Below are positions 1-9,078 of a stretch of 64,000 bases of DNA, piece by piece. Source of the stretch: Alteromonas lipotrueae (GTDB taxonomy: Bacteria > Pseudomonadota > Gammaproteobacteria > Enterobacterales > Alteromonadaceae); NCBI RefSeq assembly GCF_019249215.1, contig NZ_JAESDI010000008.1, positions 186,001 through 250,000 of the forward strand, written 5' to 3'. The position numbers and the translations under genes were made by a program. Each line of letters begins with the position of its first letter. Position 1 is the stretch's first letter. The notes under the pieces are model-generated. The model had not been told where the DNA came from. It did no database searches and worked only from the letters and a program-made list of their open reading frames with translations.

Positions 1-130
1 AAATCGGTGCATAACAGCGTGTAATTTGCACCATAGTGGATTAAATCTTATAACCTTCCCCTACAACAACACAATCCAGATACCTAATAACAAACTGATT
101 TACATGGTTTTTTATAAAACAAAACGTTAT

Positions 131-146
131 TGGCATTAATCTCGCA
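131..146 (+). promoter_or_regulatory. Possible sigma-54 (RpoN) promoter
   Basis: The stretch TGGCATTAATCTCGCA has the GG and GC dinucleotides at the spacing of a -24/-12 sigma-54 promoter (consensus TGGCAC-N5-TTGCA). It departs from consensus at the C and G after TGGCA and at one T of the -12 element. Nitrogen-assimilation genes are classic RpoN targets, and the gene downstream is a nitrite/formate-type channel next to cyanase, so the position makes sense. No NtrC site was identified with confidence. Confidence 0.4.
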
Positions 147-163
147 AAGATTCTGTTAGTAAG

Positions 164-206
164 AGTCAGGTAATAAACTGGCTATCACAATCTATCGAAT
201 TGGATA
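164..206 (+). promoter_or_regulatory. Two consecutive leader hairpins before the channel gene
   Basis: Two stem-loops follow each other directly. The first has arms AGTCAG and CTGGCT around an 8-nt loop. The second has arms TATC-A-CAAT and ATTGGATA with one bulged A around a 7-nt loop. They are followed at once by an intrinsic terminator, which gives the layout of an attenuated or antiterminated leader. Nitrate-assimilation leaders controlled by NasR/NasT (ANTAR proteins) look similar, but these loops are not the A1-G4 hexaloops those proteins bind, so the mechanism is open. Confidence 0.4.
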
Positions 207-208
207 AA

Positions 209-258
209 GACGTCCACAACCTTCTTTGGAAACAGGGAATGGTGTGGACGTTTTTTTT
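209..258 (+). terminator. Intrinsic terminator in the channel-gene leader
   Basis: The arms ACGTCCACAACC and GGTGTGGACGT pair over eleven positions with one bulge and are followed by a run of eight T. It ends about 73 bases before the start of the channel gene, and no coding sequence lies between the window start and this point. It is either the terminator of a gene before the window or an attenuator inside the leader. Confidence 0.65.
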
Positions 259-331
259 TATTTATTTGTTAGATAAAGCGGTTTAAAAGCACGTTATTTC
301 AATAATAGTTTATATATCAGGGTGATTAATT

Positions 332-1180
332 ATGGCTTATTTACTTCCCGCCGAGTTTGCCACGAAAATGGTAGATGCAGGTGAATCTAAAATTTACATG
401 TCTACACGAGATACGCTGATACGCGCATTTATGGCTGGCGCAATATTAGCGTTAGCGGCTGTATTTGCTATTACGATTGCGGTACAAACCGGCATATTCT
501 TACTGGGAGCCGTTTTGTTCCCTGTTGGTTTTTGTATGCTGTATTTAATGGGTTTCGATCTGCTAACAGGTGTATTTGTATTAACCCCGCTTGCATGGCT
601 TGCCAAGCGACCGGGTGTTACCCCTAAACAAATTTTACGTAACTGGGGTCTAGTATTTTTAGGTAACTTTGGTGGCGCACTTACTGTTGCCTTTATGATG
701 TCTTTCATTTTCACCATGGGTTACAACGTAGATGGTGGCGCTATTGCTGCTAAAGTAGCTAGCATTGGTGAGGCAAGAACATTAGGTTACGCAGAACATG
801 GAACTGCAGGTTGGTTTACTATTTTTATTCGCGGCATGCTGTGTAATTGGATGGTATCACTTGGTGTGGTTGGCGCGATGATTTCAACCCACGTGAGCGG
901 TAAAGTATTGGCCATGTGGATGCCTATCATGCTGTTCTTTTTCATGGGTTTCGAGCACTCTGTTGTAAACATGTTCTTATTCCCGTTTGGTCTTATCATG
1001 GGTGGTGAGTTCTCTATCATGGATTATTTCGTGTGGAATGAAATTCCAACAGCCCTAGGTAACCTTGTTGGTGGTTTAGCGTTTACTGGTTTAACGATTT
1101 ACAGCACACACGTTAAAACTGCACCCAAGCGTAAAATTGCTGTTGCTGAAAATGCACCAGCTAAAGCCGCTACAGTATAA
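332..1180 (+). CDS. Formate/nitrite transporter family (FNT) channel, NirC/FocA-like
   Basis: This 282-residue inner-membrane protein belongs to the FNT family of pentameric channels that pass nitrite, formate or hydrosulfide. Six hydrophobic segments are visible, roughly at residues 30-55, 57-85, 105-130, 160-185, 190-215 and 240-262. The family's central histidine sits in FEHSVVNMF (about residue 208). The start is supported by AGGGTGA seven bases upstream. Neighbours are a PP2C-kinase fusion and cyanase, a setting typical of nitrate/nitrite/cyanate assimilation, so nitrite is the likeliest substrate. That is inferred from context, because FNT sequences alone do not settle substrate. A terminator directly follows the stop. 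Confidence 0.85.
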   Translation: MAYLLPAEFATKMVDAGESKIYMSTRDTLIRAFMAGAILALAAVFAITIAVQTGIFLLGAVLFPVGFCMLYLMGFDLLTGVFVLTPLAWLAKRPGVTPKQILRNWGLVFLGNFGGALTVAFMMSFIFTMGYNVDGGAIAAKVASIGEARTLGYAEHGTAGWFTIFIRGMLCNWMVSLGVVGAMISTHVSGKVLAMWMPIMLFFFMGFEHSVVNMFLFPFGLIMGGEFSIMDYFVWNEIPTALGNLVGGLAFTGLTIYSTHVKTAPKRKIAVAENAPAKAATV

Positions 1181-1186
1181 TTTAGC

Positions 1187-1220
1187 AAGCCCGATACGTT
1201 TCCTCTGTATCGGGCTTTTT
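1187..1220 (+). terminator. Intrinsic terminator after the FNT gene
   Basis: The perfect 11-bp arms AAGCCCGATAC and GTATCGGGCTT enclose a 9-nt loop and run into a T tract. The next gene starts only five bases further on, so this structure also occupies the place where that gene's ribosome-binding site should be. Confidence 0.85.
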
Positions 1221-1224
1221 CAAT

Positions 1225-3018
1225 ATGCAGATTCAATCTTTATCACTTCACTATAGCGAGTTTAGCAGCGCCGGCGTTAAGCCTATAAATCAAGACGCTT
1301 GCGATGCCTTTATTCCAGCTAGTAACAGCCCAGCTTTAACATTAAAAGGCGCCGCCTTTGCAATTGCCGATGGTATAAGCAGTAGTACTGTTAGCCAAAT
1401 AGCCAGTGATTTGGCGATTAAAGACTTCATAAAACAATACTTTTGTACCCCCGAAACCTGGAGTGTTGAAACAAGCGCTAAAACCGTTATACAAAGTATT
1501 AATGCCTCTTTATATACCAAAACCCAGCAAAGCCCTTTTTGCTATACCCCTGATAAGGGCTACGTATGCACTTTTTCTGCGGTTATCGTTAAAGGCGATA
1601 CGGCACATATATTCCATGTGGGTGATGCTAGAGTCTGTTTGTATTCTGATGATAGGGTACAAGTCCTTACCCAGTCTCATCGAGTCAACCACTCACAGCA
1701 TGAATCTTATCTCGCTAACGCACTGGGCGTGCATGCTAATGTCGACATCGATTACCTCGCGGTACCGCTAAAAGCAGGCGATATTATTATTCTAATGACA
1801 GATGGTGTTTATGAATACGTTTCTTCCCCTACGCTTGCTTCACTTATATCGACGGTTAACGTCTCTGAAAGTGACGTTGGTATACATAACACCTCTATTG
1901 ATAATAAAAATGCTACGCCTCTTGCGCAACGCCTTGTAGACATAGCGCGTGAAAACGACAGCGATGATAATGTCTCTTGCCAGTTAATAACGGTAGAGTG
2001 CGTAGGCGATGGTAAGTTTTTAACACCGGAATATGCTGTTGATGAAACGTCAGTTCCCACTATCAAGCAGTTGAATGTGGGGGAGACAATAGATGGCTAC
2101 CGCATTGAACGACAGCTATATCAATCGGCTAGAAGTCATGTTTTCCTAGCGTGGGATGAAAATACCAAAACACATATCGTTATTAAAATACCGTCTACTG
2201 AACTGGCACAAGACAGCCACTACCTTGAGCACTTTGCATTAGAAGAATGGCTGGCAAGACGAATTAAATCTAACCACGTAATAAACGTACCTACTCGTAT
2301 TCAGCCACCTTCATGTATGTATACCATTAGCGAATATATTGAAGGGCAGAATTTAACCCAGTGGCTCACCGATAACCCTAAGCCAGATGTTGAAAAAGTA
2401 CGAAGTATTGTTGAGCAGGTAGCGCAAGGCTTAATGGCCATGCACCGAGAAGGGCTTCTCCATCAAGACATTCGCCCTGAAAATATTATGATTGAAGCTT
2501 CAGGCAACTGCAAAATAATAGATTTAGGTTCGGCCCGTGTTGCTGGCATTAGTGACGCATTGTTTGAACACGAGAGCGATATTATGGGCACCGCAGCTTA
2601 TGTTGCTCCAGAATACTTCTTAGGCGATAGCGGCTGTGATCAATCCGACCTCTATTCTCTTGCCGTACTCACCTATTACTTACTCAGCGACCGCTTTCCT
2701 TATGGCACACAAGTAGCCAAAACCCGCACCGTTGCGGCGCAGCACAAACTCAAATACCAATCGGTGCTTGATGATAGACGGCCTATTCCAGCATGGATAG
2801 ATGCCACGCTGAAACGAGCATTACAGCCTAATCCTGAAAAGCGTTTTGCTAGCTTATCTGAGTTTATCTATCACCTTCGACACCCTAGCCCCGCTTTTCT
2901 TAACCGCGTGACCGCGCCATTAATACAACGTCACCCACTTAAATTCTGGCAGGGACTGTCCCTGCTGTTAGTTATTAGTAATGTAATTACATTCATACTG
3001 CTTTATGGCAACAACTAA
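1225..3018 (+). CDS. PP2C-type phosphatase fused to Ser/Thr protein kinase, membrane-anchored
   Basis: This 597-residue protein has two opposed signalling domains. Residues about 8-260 form a PP2C phosphatase with the metal-binding motifs INQDACDAF, AIADGISSS, HVGDARV, MTDGVYEY and DNVSC. Residues about 285-550 form a Hanks-type kinase with an ATP lysine in IVIKIPS, a catalytic loop HQDIRPENI and a metal-binding DLG. HQD replaces the usual HRD and DLG replaces DFG, but the catalytic Asp and Asn remain. A single C-terminal transmembrane helix (about 572-594) tethers it to the inner membrane. Fusions of this kind commonly lie beside nitrite channels and nitrate-assimilation genes; their targets are not known to me. 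The ATG begins five bases after a terminator and has no recognisable Shine-Dalgarno. No better in-frame start is visible. Confidence 0.85.
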   Translation: MQIQSLSLHYSEFSSAGVKPINQDACDAFIPASNSPALTLKGAAFAIADGISSSTVSQIASDLAIKDFIKQYFCTPETWSVETSAKTVIQSINASLYTKTQQSPFCYTPDKGYVCTFSAVIVKGDTAHIFHVGDARVCLYSDDRVQVLTQSHRVNHSQHESYLANALGVHANVDIDYLAVPLKAGDIIILMTDGVYEYVSSPTLASLISTVNVSESDVGIHNTSIDNKNATPLAQRLVDIARENDSDDNVSCQLITVECVGDGKFLTPEYAVDETSVPTIKQLNVGETIDGYRIERQLYQSARSHVFLAWDENTKTHIVIKIPSTELAQDSHYLEHFALEEWLARRIKSNHVINVPTRIQPPSCMYTISEYIEGQNLTQWLTDNPKPDVEKVRSIVEQVAQGLMAMHREGLLHQDIRPENIMIEASGNCKIIDLGSARVAGISDALFEHESDIMGTAAYVAPEYFLGDSGCDQSDLYSLAVLTYYLLSDRFPYGTQVAKTRTVAAQHKLKYQSVLDDRRPIPAWIDATLKRALQPNPEKRFASLSEFIYHLRHPSPAFLNRVTAPLIQRHPLKFWQGLSLLLVISNVITFILLYGNN

Positions 3019-3058
3019 CTTTTATCAATAACCCGTATCACTCAAAAAAGGAAATGCA

Positions 3059-3508
3059 ATGATTACCAATCGAACTCAAGTTACCGACATGATCCAGTCT
3101 TCAAAAATTTCTAAAGGCATTAAATGGAGTGAGATTGCCCAAGCGGTAGGACAATCAAAAGAATGGAGTACCGCCGCGTGTTTAGGGCAAATGGCGATGA
3201 CAAAGGAACAAGCGACGGCCGTTGGCGAAATGCTAGAACTGAGTGATGAAGCCATTGCTTGGTTACAAATTGCGCCTTATAAAGGTTCGTTGCCGACCGC
3301 AGTGCCTACCGATCCGCTTATCTATCGCTGGTACGAATTAGTCAGTGTTTACGGTACAACCCTAAAAGAACTTATTCATGAAGAATTTGGTGACGGCATA
3401 ATGAGCGCTATCGATTTCTCGATGGATTTGCAGCGCGAGAACGACCCTAAAGGTGACCGCGTCAGTGTGGTGATGTCTGGAAAGTTCTTACCGTACAAAA
3501 TGTATTAA
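3059..3508 (+). CDS. cynS: Cyanate hydratase (cyanase)
   Basis: Cyanase converts cyanate and bicarbonate to ammonia and carbon dioxide, detoxifying cyanate and yielding nitrogen. The 149-residue length is close to the E. coli enzyme (156). The N-terminal half is the helical DNA-binding-like domain, and the C-terminal half carries the conserved YRWYEL, VYGTTLKELIHEEFGDGIMSAIDF core, which holds the active-site Arg, Glu and Ser. The AAAGGAAATGCA sequence before the ATG gives a good ribosome-binding site. It follows the kinase-phosphatase gene by 40 bases on the same strand, so co-expression with the nitrogen genes is likely. A symmetric terminator closes the group. Confidence 0.95.
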   Translation: MITNRTQVTDMIQSSKISKGIKWSEIAQAVGQSKEWSTAACLGQMAMTKEQATAVGEMLELSDEAIAWLQIAPYKGSLPTAVPTDPLIYRWYELVSVYGTTLKELIHEEFGDGIMSAIDFSMDLQRENDPKGDRVSVVMSGKFLPYKMY

Positions 3509-3523
3509 TTAGCATTTAGCAAC

Positions 3524-3557
3524 AAAAAAGCCCGTCTGGTATACCAGACGGGCTTTT
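3524..3557. terminator. Bidirectional terminator between cynS and fusA
   Basis: A perfect palindrome has arms AAAAGCCCGTCTGGT and its complement, flanked by A and T runs on both sides. It can stop transcription of cynS from the left and of the EF-G gene from the right. Confidence 0.9.
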
Positions 3558-3607
3558 ATATGATTAACACTAAGGTAAGCATGAATGCTTACCTAGTTAG
3601 TAGCTAA

Positions 3608-5692
3608 TTACTTAGCTGCTTTACGTGCTTTAGCTTCTTCCATTACTTTGTCAGCTACGTTTTGTGGACAAGCTGCGTAGTGTGAGAACTCCATAGAGAA
3701 CTGACCACGACCAGATGTCATTGTACGTAGTGAACCGATGTAACCGAACATTTCTGATAACGGAACGTCTGCTTTAATGCGAACGCCAGTTAAACCAGCT
3801 TCTTGGTCGCTTAGCATACCACGACGACGGTTAAGGTCACCGATTACGTCACCAACGTGATCTTCTGGCGTAAATACGTCAACTTTCATGATTGGCTCAA
3901 GAAGTTGTGCACCCGCTTTAGGAATAGATTGGCGGAAAGCGCCTTTAGCAGCGATTTCGAACGCGATTGCTGATGAATCCACTGCGTGGAAGCCACCGTC
4001 AAAAAGTTCTACTTCAACGTCTAGTACTGGGAAGCCAGCTAGAACACCTTCGCCCATCATTGACTTAAAGCCTTTCTCAACTGCAGGCCAGAATTCTTTC
4101 GGTACGTTACCACCAACAACAGATGATGTGAACGTAAAGCCAGAACCCGCTTCGCCAGGCTTGATGCGGTAGTCGATTTTACCGAACTGACCAGAACCAC
4201 CAGATTGCTTCTTATGCGTGTAGCTATCTTCAATTTCTTGAGTGATAGTTTCACGGTAAGCAACTTGAGGTTGACCAACAATAAGGTCTACACCGTAAGT
4301 ACGCTTAAGAATATCTACTTTGATGTCTAAGTGAAGCTCACCCATACCTTTAAGGATGGTTTCGCCTGAATCTTCATCAGTTTCAACTTGGAACGAAGGA
4401 TCTTCTGCAATCATTTTACCGATAGCGATACCCATTTTCTCGTTTCCGCCTTTATCTTTAGGCTGAACAGCAATCGAGATTACTGGCGTTGGGAAAACCA
4501 TTGGCTCTAGTGTTACTGGATCTTTCGGATCACAAAGTGTGTGACCAGTTTGTACGTTCTTCATGCCTACGATAGCAATGATGTCACCCGCTTGTGCGCT
4601 AGATAACTCAATACGTTCGTCAGCTTGCATCTCAACCATACGGCCAACACGCTCAGTTTTACCCGTAAATGCGTTAAGGATGGTGTCACCCTTGTTCAAT
4701 TTACCAGAGTAAATACGTACGAATGTTAGTGCACCGAAACGGTCATCCATGATCTTAAATGCTAACGCTTTAAACGTTTCATCAGCAGATACGATTGCAT
4801 GTTCGCCATTTTCGTTACCTTCTTCATCCATAAGAGGCTGAGGATCAACTTCTGTAGGAGAGGGTAAGTAGTCAACAACGGCGTCAAGTACTAATTGAAC
4901 ACCTTTGTTTTTGAATGCAGAACCACAGAACGTAGGGAAGAAAGCAAGGTCACGTGTACCTTTACGGATACAACGCTTGATGTCTTCAACCGAAGGAGTT
5001 TCACCTTCCATGTACGCTTCCATTAGGTCATCGTCTTGCTCTACAGCAGTTTCGATAAGCATTTCATGGTATTCATCAACTTTGTCTACCATGTCTGCAG
5101 GAACGTCTTTAATTTCGTAGTTTTCAGGAAGACCAGTGTCATCCCAAACGTATGCTTGTTTAGTCAATACGTCTACTACACCTACGAAGTCATCTTCGAT
5201 ACCAATTGGTAACGTCATAACTAGTGGTACAGCACCAAGTACTTTACGTACTTGCTCAGTTACACGGTAAAAATCAGCACCCATACGGTCTAATTTATTT
5301 ACGAATATAATACGTGCAACTTCTGATTCGTTAGCATAACGCCAGTTAGTTTCTGATTGCGGTTCAACACCACCAGAACCACAGAATACACCGATACCGC
5401 CGTCTAATACTTTTAGTGAACGGTAAACTTCAACTGTGAAGTCAACGTGTCCTGGAGTATCGATAACGTTGAAGCGGTGATCTTTCCAGAAACAGCTTAC
5501 TGCTGCCGACTGGATAGTAATACCACGCTCAGCTTCCTGTTCCATGAAGTCAGTAGTTGACTCACCGTCGTGTACTTCACCGGTTTTATGGATTTTACCA
5601 GTAAGCTTCAAAATACGTTCTGTAGTGGTAGTTTTACCCGCGTCTACGTGGGCGAAAATACCAATGTTTCTGTAAAGGGATAAGTCTGACAT
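3608..5692 (-). CDS. fusA: Elongation factor G, EF-G2-type paralogue
   Basis: This 694-residue translational GTPase catalyses ribosomal translocation. All G motifs are present: [13 protein letters not shown] (G1), RGITI (G2), DTPGH (G3), NKLDR (G4) and GSA (G5), followed by EF-G domains II-V. The sequence, including the [17 protein letters not shown] region, resembles the second EF-G of Vibrio and Shewanella rather than the str-operon copy (from memory). Here it stands alone, not next to rpsG or tufA, which fits a paralogue. Roles proposed for such EF-G2 proteins (recycling, stress) cannot be read from sequence. It is preceded by an AT-rich 195-base region that must hold its promoter. Confidence 0.93.
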   Translation of the reverse strand: MSDLSLYRNIGIFAHVDAGKTTTTERILKLTGKIHKTGEVHDGESTTDFMEQEAERGITIQSAAVSCFWKDHRFNVIDTPGHVDFTVEVYRSLKVLDGGIGVFCGSGGVEPQSETNWRYANESEVARIIFVNKLDRMGADFYRVTEQVRKVLGAVPLVMTLPIGIEDDFVGVVDVLTKQAYVWDDTGLPENYEIKDVPADMVDKVDEYHEMLIETAVEQDDDLMEAYMEGETPSVEDIKRCIRKGTRDLAFFPTFCGSAFKNKGVQLVLDAVVDYLPSPTEVDPQPLMDEEGNENGEHAIVSADETFKALAFKIMDDRFGALTFVRIYSGKLNKGDTILNAFTGKTERVGRMVEMQADERIELSSAQAGDIIAIVGMKNVQTGHTLCDPKDPVTLEPMVFPTPVISIAVQPKDKGGNEKMGIAIGKMIAEDPSFQVETDEDSGETILKGMGELHLDIKVDILKRTYGVDLIVGQPQVAYRETITQEIEDSYTHKKQSGGSGQFGKIDYRIKPGEAGSGFTFTSSVVGGNVPKEFWPAVEKGFKSMMGEGVLAGFPVLDVEVELFDGGFHAVDSSAIAFEIAAKGAFRQSIPKAGAQLLEPIMKVDVFTPEDHVGDVIGDLNRRRGMLSDQEAGLTGVRIKADVPLSEMFGYIGSLRTMTSGRGQFSMEFSHYAACPQNVADKVMEEAKARKAAK

Positions 5693-5887
5693 TAGTTCAC
5701 TTTCATTGATTCAGAGTAAAAAAACGGCCGGATTATAAAGGATTTCTGTACAAGAGATACACCTTTATTTAGCACAAACTCTGAAAACGTTTGTGAAAAA
5801 CCGAGCCACCATAAATTTTTTATTTAAATATCAATAATATAAGCATTTAAGATATTTTTTTTAAAAGTAACAAAAACACACCTCGTT

Positions 5888-6982
5888 TCACGAAGTGCGT
5901 ACAATCGTTACTGTAACTTCATCTCTGTCATGATAGAGATGTCTAACCTTGACAGTGAATGCATCGTCTAACGCATTCAATCTGGTCATTAACGTCGACA
6001 TGGCCTCTATTACGGTTTCATATCGTCGTTTCATGGGTAGCTTTAAATTAAACACCGCATGAGTGGCCCAATGTTTTACCAACCAGTCACCCATCAGCTT
6101 TGCTACCCGATCGGGTTGCTCTATCATATCACACACTAGTAAATCTACACGACCAAATTGTGGTCTGTAAGTAAACCCGTCTGCAGCATGGTGTTCAACA
6201 AGCCCTGTGCTCATTAAGCTGTCAGCAATTGCTCCATTATCAATCGCTTCAACGTACATTTCACGTTTAACTAGTTGATAAGTCCATCCACCAGGGCATG
6301 CACCCAAGTCTACTGCTCTACCGCCAGCGCGAAGTACTTCACGTTGCTCGTTAGCACTTAACATGTTCACCAAGGCATCTTCCAACTTGAGGGTTGAGCG
6401 ACTTGGTGAATCGGACGGAAATTTTAATCGGCAAATGCCTAAATGGTCATTAGAGCGATATCCAGCAAGACTATAGCCTATATAGCAAGTTTCAAAAGAC
6501 TCGAAGAAAACATGCAATTTAGGTTTAACCTCGTTTTCCTTTGGTGATAGCCAGCCCTTCTTTCTTAATGCCTGACGAAGAGGAACGGTAAACTTCCTAC
6601 AAAATTTCGCTAGGGTTTTGCCGTCTTCCGTATCTGGGTATTCAACATCGATGGCACCGAATACACCATGAGCACCGGTAAATGCTTCTAAGGACACATC
6701 TTCTAGCGCATCGAGTACTTGCCCTACTCTATCGTCTTTTTCAATATCATTAAGCGTAGCGAACACACCTATTAATTGGCGGGGAAATATAGACTCGCTT
6801 ACCGCGAACAATGCCAATGCATTACCTAGGCTCGTATTATCGTACAAGTTATAATGCACAAAGCCCGTGTTCGACTTTGATACCGGGTAGCCAAAGAGTT
6901 CTTTTTCACCGTAACGGGTAGCCAGTTCATTGGCCGTGTCGTTTTCATAGCCAGGGCGACAATAAGCTAAAATACTAGTCAT
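5888..6982 (-). CDS. rlmM: 23S rRNA 2'-O-ribose methyltransferase RlmM (C2498)
   Basis: RlmM methylates the 2'-OH of C2498 in 23S rRNA using S-adenosylmethionine. The 364-residue length matches the family. An N-terminal THUMP-like domain (about 1-180) precedes a Rossmann methyltransferase domain with the SAM motif VDLGACPGGWTYQL (about 226-239), the DLLVCDM motif and the catalytic lysines (FNLKLPMKRRY). The start overlaps the last eight bases of the DUF423 gene, which suggests translational coupling. The neighbours gcvA and DUF423 reproduce the E. coli gcvA-ygdD-rlmM order. Confidence 0.95.
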   Translation of the reverse strand: MTSILAYCRPGYENDTANELATRYGEKELFGYPVSKSNTGFVHYNLYDNTSLGNALALFAVSESIFPRQLIGVFATLNDIEKDDRVGQVLDALEDVSLEAFTGAHGVFGAIDVEYPDTEDGKTLAKFCRKFTVPLRQALRKKGWLSPKENEVKPKLHVFFESFETCYIGYSLAGYRSNDHLGICRLKFPSDSPSRSTLKLEDALVNMLSANEQREVLRAGGRAVDLGACPGGWTYQLVKREMYVEAIDNGAIADSLMSTGLVEHHAADGFTYRPQFGRVDLLVCDMIEQPDRVAKLMGDWLVKHWATHAVFNLKLPMKRRYETVIEAMSTLMTRLNALDDAFTVKVRHLYHDRDEVTVTIVRTS

Positions 6983-7448
6983 TAGATTTTCCCTTACTGG
7001 TCTTTCCCTTAACGACTGCGATAGCCAATGCCATCCACCCGATAATTAAACATAGGCCGCCCAAAGGCGTAATAGGGCCAAATAACCCGTTACCGGTTAC
7101 TGCTAATAAGTATAAACTGCCACTGAACAACGCACAGCCAATCACAAAAAGTGCCGCTACCGCGTTAAGCCATTTAGGTGGAATGTATGCCGACAAAGCG
7201 GGAAGCGCCACAATGGCTAAACCATGATACATCTGGTAGCGAACCCCAATTTCAAATGTAGTCAGTGCCGATGGTGCTAATATCGCCTTTAAGCCATGTG
7301 CACCGAAAGCGCCTAGCATTACTGCGGTAGCCGCCAAAAGAATGCCAGCACACAGCCAGAGTTTGTTTAGGCCTTGCTTATTACTTAGGCTCTGATCAAC
7401 AGACCCTGTGTTATTTATTGCCTTATTCAAAGCACCTGCCCATGACAT
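6975..7448 (-). CDS. DUF423 family small membrane protein (YgdD-like)
   Basis: This 157-residue inner-membrane protein has four hydrophobic segments and the family signature LGAFGAHGLK followed by VRYQMYHGLA. Its function is unknown. E. coli YgdD is about 131 residues, and the first 25 or so residues here (SWAGALNKAINN...) are an extra polar leader without a clear ribosome-binding site, so the true start may be downstream at a non-ATG codon. It overlaps rlmM by eight bases, as in other gammaproteobacteria where the two genes are neighbours. Confidence 0.85.
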   Translation of the reverse strand: MSWAGALNKAINNTGSVDQSLSNKQGLNKLWLCAGILLAATAVMLGAFGAHGLKAILAPSALTTFEIGVRYQMYHGLAIVALPALSAYIPPKWLNAVAALFVIGCALFSGSLYLLAVTGNGLFGPITPLGGLCLIIGWMALAIAVVKGKTSKGKSND

Positions 7449-7485
7449 TGAGTGTGAGTTAAACCGAAGATTAATTGGTGGTTCA

Positions 7486-8154
7486 TTATTTATTTACGCG
7501 TGCTTTTATAAAATCAGCTGTCGATTTAGCCGCGCATTCTATATGGGTCTCTAACGTAAAGCCACTTTGCTTTCTGGGTTTAAAACTATGATCGCCGTCA
7601 GCTAAGTAAGAAACCGCAATACCACGCGATAACGCATAGGCACTCACCTCATCTTTTGTGCCAAAGGTATCACGCTCGCCTTGTAGTATAAGCAGTGGTT
7701 TTTTGAGCGTTTCTAAATGGACGGTTCTGAGTTTTTCTGGCTTACCCGGAGGGTGAAATGGATAACCGAATGCTATCGCGCCTATTATTGACTCAGCATC
7801 ATCAAGCACCATAGTCGCCATGCGTCCTCCCATGGATTTACCGCCAATAAACGTAGGTACGCTAATTTGGGTTTTGCTCACCTCATCGATAAGCGCTGTG
7901 AAGTGTGTGAGTAACTTTTCGGCTTTATCTGGCGGCCTACGCTTTCCCGTTTCCATCATGGTTTGCATGTAAGGAAAGTTAAATAATATCACTTCAATAT
8001 TATGGCCAGTTAACTGCGAAGCCATCGCTTGCATAAATTCATGGTGCTTACCGGCACCCGCGCCGTGCGCAAGAATAAGGCGTGCTATAGGTGCATTAGC
8101 CTTTCCATCCGTATTTACCGAATGAATTTCAATATCAAACATCGACTGACTCAT
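7486..8154 (-). CDS. Alpha/beta hydrolase of the KANL3/Tex30 type
   Basis: This 222-residue cytoplasmic hydrolase has an oxyanion-type N-terminus LILAHGAGAGKHHEF, the nucleophile elbow GGKSMGGRMA (Ser about 106), an acidic residue after LILQGERDTFG, and a C-terminal histidine in DGDHSFKPRK. That completes a Ser-Asp-His triad. The family is widespread and its natural substrate is not known to me. It sits between DUF423 and gcvA, a position empty in E. coli, and is probably transcribed with rlmM and DUF423. Spacing to DUF423 is 37 bases. Confidence 0.85.
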   Translation of the reverse strand: MSQSMFDIEIHSVNTDGKANAPIARLILAHGAGAGKHHEFMQAMASQLTGHNIEVILFNFPYMQTMMETGKRRPPDKAEKLLTHFTALIDEVSKTQISVPTFIGGKSMGGRMATMVLDDAESIIGAIAFGYPFHPPGKPEKLRTVHLETLKKPLLILQGERDTFGTKDEVSAYALSRGIAVSYLADGDHSFKPRKQSGFTLETHIECAAKSTADFIKARVNK

Positions 8155-8184
8155 TATCTGTATTATTTCTAAATGTAAAATTCA

Positions 8185-9078
8185 TCATTCTTGCTCTTCT
8201 TCAACCAAGCCTAAGATCCACTCTCTGAAAGCGGCAATCTTGCCTAACTCAGCTTGAGACTCTTCGCACACCAAATAAAAGGCATCACGACTTTCTACTT
8301 TCTCTTCAAAAGGCATAATCAATCGGCCTGCATCTAACTCTGGCCGAGCAAGTACCGTGTTACCTAACGCAATCCCCTGCCCCAACGCCGCCGCTTGAAG
8401 TACCAACATAGAGTGACTAAAAACCGGACCTTGGTTTACATTCACGCCCGACACGCCAACATGCTTAAGCCAGTTCTTCCACGCCGCGCGGCTTAAGTCG
8501 TGAAGCAGCACATGATGACGTAAATCTGCCAAGCTCGTTAATGGCTTAGGGCCATTGAAAAGCATAGGGGAACATAATGGTGTTAGGAATTCACGGTGAA
8601 GCTTGTCTGCTTGCAACCCACTCCAGCGGCCTTTGCCATAGTAAATAGCAACATCTACATCATCGTCTAAAAAGCCTTCATCGAAGTCTACCGCTTTTAT
8701 TCTTACGTCTATGTCCGGTTGCGCCACACTAAATTGACTAATTCGTGGCACTAACCACTGGCTGGCAAAGCTCGGCGGCATGGCAACGGTTATGGCTCCC
8801 TTACTGCCTCGCGCTAACAGTCTTTCCGTCGCTTCTTGCAGGTTTTTAAAGATATCTTTCAATTCAAGGAAGTAAGCCTGACCTTCCTCGGTTAATAACA
8901 AGGTTCTGTTACGACGAATGAATAACTTCATCGATAAGAATTCTTCAAGCGCTTTAATTTGATGACTGACCGCGGCTTGCGTAACAAAAAGCTCATCTGC
9001 GGCTTTAGTGAAACTCAAATGCCGGGCAGCCGCTTCAAAGGCTTTTAAGGCGTTTAGAGGGGGAAGACGTCGATGCAT
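8185..9078 (-). CDS. gcvA: LysR-family regulator, GcvA-like
   Basis: This 297-residue LysR-type regulator has an N-terminal helix-turn-helix (about 6-65; PPLNALKAFEAAARHLSFTK then AAVSHQIKALE) typical of the GcvA/AmpR branch, followed by a periplasmic-binding-protein-like effector domain (about 90-290). GcvA in E. coli controls the glycine cleavage operon in response to glycine and purines. Conserved order with DUF423 and rlmM supports the name, but no gcv genes lie in the window, so the regulon is inferred. An acidic tail EEEQE ends the protein. Confidence 0.8.
   Translation of the reverse strand: MHRRLPPLNALKAFEAAARHLSFTKAADELFVTQAAVSHQIKALEEFLSMKLFIRRNRTLLLTEEGQAYFLELKDIFKNLQEATERLLARGSKGAITVAMPPSFASQWLVPRISQFSVAQPDIDVRIKAVDFDEGFLDDDVDVAIYYGKGRWSGLQADKLHREFLTPLCSPMLFNGPKPLTSLADLRHHVLLHDLSRAAWKNWLKHVGVSGVNVNQGPVFSHSMLVLQAAALGQGIALGNTVLARPELDAGRLIMPFEEKVESRDAFYLVCEESQAELGKIAAFREWILGLVEEEQE

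Noticed and set aside
164..206. ANTAR (NasR/NasT) target hairpins
   Set aside because: The loops are 8 and 7 bases and lack A at position 1 and G at position 4, so a specific ANTAR assignment is not supported.
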